54,462 bases of DNA. Source: a virus. Shown piece after piece: positions 50,683 through 54,462 of the stretch (position 1 is the stretch's first letter; every line of letters begins with the position of its first letter). The stretch is from positions 1 through 54,462 of the IMG/VR virus record IMGVR_UViG_3300025870_001402; one strand, 5' to 3'. A program made the translations under genes and the position numbers. The notes beneath the pieces are model-generated. The model made no database searches, was not told the origin of the DNA, and saw only the letters and a list, made by a program, of their open reading frames with translations.

Positions 50683-52263
50683 ATGGAAATTGTACAAAAA
50701 TATAATCAAGTAACTAAACAACAGGAGTTAACTGGTTCAGAGGAGATTATCACGGATCAGGATGAGATCAAAAAACTATATGGGGATATAAACTACCGTA
50801 TAGAAACCAACACCTTAGAGAGAAAATTAATTATAGAGGATAATGTCCTCGTACTCAAAAGAAGTACCCTAATAAAGACTCGTAGAGAAGGTAAACTATT
50901 CTTTGGGAAGAAATTAGAAGTTAGATATCTAAAAATAGATTTTAACACCGGCAATTTTCTAACTCTATATAGTTTCGGGGGGATGAAAAAGAAGAGACAG
51001 TTAATCATAAGAAGAAATTGTTTTGATAAGTTGGAATCGTTCCTTGATTTCAATAACAGTGAGTTTTGGGATTCAGGTATATTCAAACATGTTGTATATG
51101 GTGAGGGGATTTTAGATAACCATACCCTACAAACACCAATTACCGAATTTTTTAAGAAGAACTACTCATCTCCGTGGTTAAGTCAAGACCTTATGGGGTT
51201 ATTTACTCGTATTTTTATAGAGAAGAAGGGAATAAAATCACCAGATAATGATATTGATAGACTAATCACATGTTTCTATCCCACACAGAAATTCCTAAAG
51301 AAAAATAGTAATAAGTTGGTTCAATCTGTATTGGATTATATGGGTATGAAAGACAGTTACACTGTAAAGTTGGTTCATAAGTATTCTGAATTGGATTATA
51401 GGTTATTAAAAACTCTTCACCACGTATTGGGTGGATCAAAGTATCTAAGTAATGTGAACGTAAATGTGTTTGGGGGAGACTCTGATTTTATAGATCAAGG
51501 AGCGGTAGTAAATGATCCAAACATAAATAAATTCAGTATACGATTATTAGAACAAAATTTAAAAGAACTACCTGAGTTAACTGATAAAGAAAAAGGTAAC
51601 TTGGTTAAGGTCTTAAATGATGTGACAAGTTTCACTATATTAAAGAGTATACCCTACCATATGATCATGGATCATCTAAATATGATTGGAAAGATACGAC
51701 CTTACGATCCAAACGTAGGTTTACATTCAACCACATTTAGAACATTCGACCAAGAGCACACCGAACTTTCAGAAGACGTGACTAAAATACGTAAAGGGTA
51801 CGTTGTTTCTTATGTGTTTAATCCTTTAATGGTCAAAGATGTGGAAACACCCTTAGGTCTTAATGGTGAGTATGTACCATACATACTTAAAGATGAGAAC
51901 GACTATGTTGAAGAGGGTAGGTATATGAAACATTGCGTGGGTTCTTACTATGATAAAGACAAGTCAATCATTGTGTCTTTAAGAAACAACAGTAAGTTCA
52001 CATTAGGTGGTCGAAATGAAAGATGGACAGTAGAGTTTGATACAAAGAATGGTAACCTGATACAATGTATGGGTAAACAAAACACTCAACCACCAACGTT
52101 TATATTGGATATGGTTAATAATAATATATTAAAGAAAACACGTACGTGGTCAACCGCCAATAAATTGAAGTCCGTGGAGAAAATAATAACCCCACTAAAA
52201 ATAAACGGAAAAGAAATAGATGTGTCTGAACACGAAAGACACGATATTGATTTACCATTCTAA
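50683..52263 (+). CDS. PcfJ-like protein B
   Basis: 526 residues. The C-terminal domain reads YVEEGRYMKHCVGSYYDKDKSIIVSLRN, RWTVEFDTKNGNLIQCMGKQNTQPP, the full PcfJ pattern and closer to canonical than the copy at 24009. The N-terminal 400 residues include VSYVFNPLMVKDVETPLG and are otherwise unassigned. The two proteins are distant paralogues with the shared C-terminal core. Function unknown in both; gene-transfer elements and phages are where the family is seen. Confidence 0.75.
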   Translation: MEIVQKYNQVTKQQELTGSEEIITDQDEIKKLYGDINYRIETNTLERKLIIEDNVLVLKRSTLIKTRREGKLFFGKKLEVRYLKIDFNTGNFLTLYSFGGMKKKRQLIIRRNCFDKLESFLDFNNSEFWDSGIFKHVVYGEGILDNHTLQTPITEFFKKNYSSPWLSQDLMGLFTRIFIEKKGIKSPDNDIDRLITCFYPTQKFLKKNSNKLVQSVLDYMGMKDSYTVKLVHKYSELDYRLLKTLHHVLGGSKYLSNVNVNVFGGDSDFIDQGAVVNDPNINKFSIRLLEQNLKELPELTDKEKGNLVKVLNDVTSFTILKSIPYHMIMDHLNMIGKIRPYDPNVGLHSTTFRTFDQEHTELSEDVTKIRKGYVVSYVFNPLMVKDVETPLGLNGEYVPYILKDENDYVEEGRYMKHCVGSYYDKDKSIIVSLRNNSKFTLGGRNERWTVEFDTKNGNLIQCMGKQNTQPPTFILDMVNNNILKKTRTWSTANKLKSVEKIITPLKINGKEIDVSEHERHDIDLPF

Positions 52264-52272
52264 AATAACAAT

Positions 52273-52458
52273 ATGAGTAAAGACGAAATTAAAGATTTAG
52301 AGTTTGATGTGGACAGCATCGATTCGTTGGAGGTAATAAGAGTTACCGATAAAAGTGAGTACCAGCTCGTTTTCAAATTAGAAAAGGGAGAACACTACCA
52401 AGACATAGAGTTTGGTGTGGGTGAAGATGGTAACTCACTAAGAATATTTGTTAAATAA
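52273..52458 (+). CDS. Small acidic protein
   Basis: 61 residues, MSKDEIKDLEFDVDSIDSLE then a beta region (EYQLVFKLEKGEHYQDIEFGVGED). It ends one base before the next ATG. No family recognised. Confidence 0.5.
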   Translation: MSKDEIKDLEFDVDSIDSLEVIRVTDKSEYQLVFKLEKGEHYQDIEFGVGEDGNSLRIFVK

Positions 52459-52459
52459 G

Positions 52460-52768
52460 ATGGGAAAAGTTAAAGATCATTTAAAAAAGTACATAGGTTA
52501 TTACTTCTTGGTAATGGCGTCTTGGTTAATCTATGAAGGAGAAGGATGGGGATGGTTCCTTGTATTAGTTACCTTCCTAAAGGCACCACCATTTGATTGG
52601 ATCGGTAGATTAGAGTCGTGGGGTGGGGAACTATCTTATAAATGGGGGATGAAACTAAGAAGGTGGAAAGAACAACAGGTTAAACCGATCAGAATATTAG
52701 TCACAGTTATCTGTATCATTATAATAATATTAATTTTTTGGTTCACACCTGAATGTGAACTGTGTTAA
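52460..52768 (+). CDS. Membrane protein with two or three hydrophobic segments
   Basis: 102 residues from MGKVKDHLKKYIGYYFLV. Hydrophobic stretches at about residues 12-42 and 78-96 (ILVTVICIIIIILIFWF) flank a Trp/Gly-rich loop. The C-terminus CELC could be a metal or disulfide site. No family recognised. Confidence 0.5.
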   Translation: MGKVKDHLKKYIGYYFLVMASWLIYEGEGWGWFLVLVTFLKAPPFDWIGRLESWGGELSYKWGMKLRRWKEQQVKPIRILVTVICIIIIILIFWFTPECELC

Positions 52769-52826
52769 CCCCGAAGGGTCCGTTTCGGTCTGAGGCGGTC
52801 GTTAGGGTAAAACGAGGGAGTAAATT
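52769..52826 (+). other. GC-rich leader with alternative hairpins
   Basis: This 58-base gap is visibly more GC-rich than its surroundings. CCGAA (52771-52775) pairs with TTCGG (52784-52788), and the alternative CCC-CGAA-GGG (52769-52778) uses the same bases, a layout that could act as an RNA switch or attenuator for the gene at 52827. A short GAGGGAG follows before the ATG. Confidence 0.4.
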
Positions 52827-53081
52827 ATGATAAAAGACATATATACGTACGAAGAAAACATGCATCTTATAGACCATGTGATCAATGAGTTAATGATTGT
52901 AAGAACCACACAGGAAATCGAGGGGTTCGACAAGGCAATTATGATAACGTTCCTAACTATGTTCCCATCAGTATCTAAAAAGGGGGATATAATAGAGGAA
53001 ATGTTTAATAAATATTGTGACGACTATACGGTAAAGGAATGGTACGAGAGTTTATTCAAAGTAAAAATAACAAAGAGATGA
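52827..53081 (+). CDS. Small helical protein
   Basis: 84 residues, MIKDIYTYEENMHLIDHVINE, then an amphipathic helix pair (MFPSVSKKGDIIEEMF). Coupled by ATGA to the next gene. It follows the GC-rich leader. No family recognised. Confidence 0.5.
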   Translation: MIKDIYTYEENMHLIDHVINELMIVRTTQEIEGFDKAIMITFLTMFPSVSKKGDIIEEMFNKYCDDYTVKEWYESLFKVKITKR

Positions 53082-53257
53082 TAAGTCAAAAAATGTTAAT
53101 GGATAACATCAACAGAGATGATGTATGGGATAGTGCAAAACACGATTATGCCTCGATTCTATTAGAGACTTATGATTCAGAAGATACAAGGAAGTTCCTA
53201 TGGGATAAATTCAAAACCACGGGGGATTATTACTATTGTTCAATACTAAAAGGATAA
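53078..53257 (+). CDS. Small hypothetical protein
   Basis: 59 residues from MISQKMLMDNINRDDVWD, which gives the ATGA coupling; a longer frame begins inside the previous gene at 53039. The helix DSAKHDYASILLETYDSEDTRK is the clearest feature. No family recognised. Confidence 0.45.
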   Translation: MISQKMLMDNINRDDVWDSAKHDYASILLETYDSEDTRKFLWDKFKTTGDYYYCSILKG

Positions 53258-53260
53258 AAT

Positions 53261-53422
53261 ATGTTCGGATTATTCAAAAGGAAGAGTAAAAAAGAAAAGT
53301 TAAGAGAGAAGTATACGTCTTTACTAAAGGAGGCGTTTCATCTATCAAAGATAAACAGGTCTCAAAGTGATAAGAAGTACGCTGAAGCGGATGAGGTCCT
53401 AAACGAGTGGGGAAAATTATAA
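53261..53422 (+). CDS. Lacal_2735 family small protein
   Basis: 53 residues. MFGLFKRKSKKEKLREKY, SLLKEAFHLSKINRSQSDKKYAEADEVLNEW closely match the small Lacal_2735-type protein found in many Flavobacteriia. Its role in bacteria is unknown. It is a good marker of host lineage and of gene capture. Its stop overlaps the next ATG by one base (TAATG). Confidence 0.75.
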   Translation: MFGLFKRKSKKEKLREKYTSLLKEAFHLSKINRSQSDKKYAEADEVLNEWGKL

Positions 53423-53652
53423 TGTTAAAAGAAAAAAAGAGATGGGTTAATATCCCTTCCGTAGGTAGAGTAAGATTATATACAAAAAAGATAGACGTAA
53501 ATGGTATGGATCATTTAGATGTAGCAAAGGTAAAGTTACATAACGTATGGTTTATATTCGATATAGAATCTGAAGAGGTGATATCTCAGGGACTTACGTG
53601 GACTGATTGTTTAGACATGTTAAAATCGGGGGGACTACTTAATCAAAAATAG
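53422..53652 (+). CDS. Small beta-rich protein
   Basis: 76 residues from MLKEKKRWVNIPSVGRV. The earlier ATG at 53407 lies in the preceding gene. VRLYTKKIDVNGMDHLDVAKVKLHNVWFIFDIESEEV reads as alternating strands. No family recognised. Confidence 0.45.
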   Translation: MLKEKKRWVNIPSVGRVRLYTKKIDVNGMDHLDVAKVKLHNVWFIFDIESEEVISQGLTWTDCLDMLKSGGLLNQK

Positions 53653-53679
53653 AAGAAATGTATAATAAATAAATAAAAG

Positions 53680-54432
53680 ATGGAAACAAAACCAATAGAG
53701 TACGTTTATGTAGGAAGAATAATAGATCATTTAAATAGGTTTGTGGACGATTACCATAAGATAGGGGTATCGACCAAACTTATGGCAAGAGAGAAACAAT
53801 TAAGTCCCACTCATTATCCCCATGATGTTCAGTTAGTCAGGATATTTAAAACAGAAAATATGAGAAGGACTGAAGCGATACTACACACTTGTTTCACAGA
53901 CTACAGGGTAAAGAAGACCTACAATAAGAAAAAGAAAAAAACGGAATGGTTCTATATAACAGAACCTGAGATATTGGACGCTAGGATTGATAAGTTGGTA
54001 CGTAATCTGCCGGGGGTTGAAGAAGTAGATATTGAAGTTGCAATTAATGCAGATAAGGATATACTGAAGAACGATAAGAAAGGAATGATCGATAACCATA
54101 GGAAATCGAGAACAAGACTACAGTTAATATACAAGGGGGAAAATATAACTAAGAATACATCAACAGATACATACCTCACTACTTTAGGTTTGATTGCAGA
54201 ACAATCGGGGTGGGATAAACTAATGAACAATGAAGTTAGGATAACAACCACTAAGACTGAATTGTGGGAGAGAAATCCAAGTTCAAGTGAGAGTCAGATA
54301 AAATTATATAAGAAACATTGGTTTTTCACGGGGAATAACAATGAAGTAAAGACAAAGAATCTTAATAAACTAATAAAGAAACTTGATATAAAGGATATGG
54401 AGGTTTCCATATTAGAGTATACACCAATATAA
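53680..54432 (+). CDS. T5orf172/MUG113-like GIY-YIG superfamily protein
   Basis: 250 residues. YVYVGRI (GIY-like), HKIGVSTKLMAREKQL (YIG-like with the conserved Arg), and FKTENMRRTEAILHTCF with the catalytic-type Glu, followed by EWFYI, follow the T5orf172 nuclease fold. The remaining 130 residues (from GVEEVDIEVAIN) are unassigned and basic. It would cut or bind DNA or RNA. Such domains are common in phages and selfish elements. Confidence 0.65.
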   Translation: METKPIEYVYVGRIIDHLNRFVDDYHKIGVSTKLMAREKQLSPTHYPHDVQLVRIFKTENMRRTEAILHTCFTDYRVKKTYNKKKKKTEWFYITEPEILDARIDKLVRNLPGVEEVDIEVAINADKDILKNDKKGMIDNHRKSRTRLQLIYKGENITKNTSTDTYLTTLGLIAEQSGWDKLMNNEVRITTTKTELWERNPSSSESQIKLYKKHWFFTGNNNEVKTKNLNKLIKKLDIKDMEVSILEYTPI

Positions 54433-54439
54433 CAAAGAA

Positions 54440-54462
54440 ATGAGTAGTAAATTTAGAGTTAG
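54440..54462 (+). CDS. Start of a gene cut by the window end
   Basis: An ATG at 54440 begins MSSKFRV and runs off the end, 7 bases after the previous stop. Too short to identify. Confidence 0.4.

Noticed and set aside
1-54462. tRNA genes, integrase or attachment sites
   Set aside because: I saw no cloverleaf with a T-loop, no tyrosine or serine recombinase motif and no flanking direct repeats.

Overview
The window looks like part of a large tailed-phage (Caudoviricetes) genome that infects a Bacteroidota host, probably a marine flavobacterium. The phage assignment rests on a long repeat-built tail fibre, three tandem paralogous appendage proteins, phage-style packing of about 90 mostly small genes with ATGA or short overlaps, and many auxiliary metabolic genes, with no ribosomal, tRNA or housekeeping block. 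The Bacteroidota assignment rests on TTG-(18-20)-TAnnTTTG promoters, A-rich rather than Shine-Dalgarno leaders, SpII lipoproteins, an Hc1/H1-like protein and a Lacal_2735-type small protein. The DNA is AT-rich and uses the standard code. I saw no tRNA, CRISPR array, integrase or insertion sequence.

Layout. 1-6485: tail fibre (cut at its 5' end) and three tandem paralogues. 6546-8032: two unrecognised proteins. 8043-12634: a tight run of radical SAM/SPASM protein, U32-like protein, methyltransferase, small outer-membrane protein and DUF401-type permease. 13104-19586: a minus-strand surface-sugar block (GT2, DUF3431, GT2, NAD-dependent epimerase, two GT4, a ribbon-helix-helix protein and a Cys-rich micro-protein). 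19772-25796: mixed metabolism (DNA methylase-like, DUF192, GNAT-like, ThyA, hotdog thioesterase, Smr, PcfJ-like, IscA/HesB). 25841-34379: large proteins with possible capsid-targeting N-termini, an ATP-grasp/Hint-like chimera, RmlC, and a 607-residue protein with a WCTA-type domain. 34470-42886: small genes including a HAD phosphatase, a bPH2 membrane protein, methylglyoxal synthase, lipoproteins, a GHGS/WCNAD protein, an HEYTH metallopeptidase and MetK. 42887-47873: H1-like protein, a minus-strand envelope operon, many micro-genes and a repeat-helix protein. 47903-48447: a promoter-driven, about 500-nt structured non-coding RNA. 48524-54462: CDGSH iron-sulfur protein, a second PcfJ-like protein, small genes and a T5orf172/GIY-YIG protein.

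How the genes may fit together. MetK could supply SAM to the methyltransferases and the radical SAM protein, and IscA/HesB could supply its cluster. The glycosyltransferases, epimerases, outer-membrane proteins, lipoproteins and permease suggest that the phage remodels the host envelope or decorates its own surface. Methylglyoxal synthase, ThyA and the thioesterase point to redirected host carbon, nucleotide and acyl metabolism. The strongest candidates for something undescribed are the structured RNA at 47940-48447, the radical SAM/U32-like operon, and the ATP-grasp/Hint-like chimera. All functional calls come from reading motifs; no database search was run.
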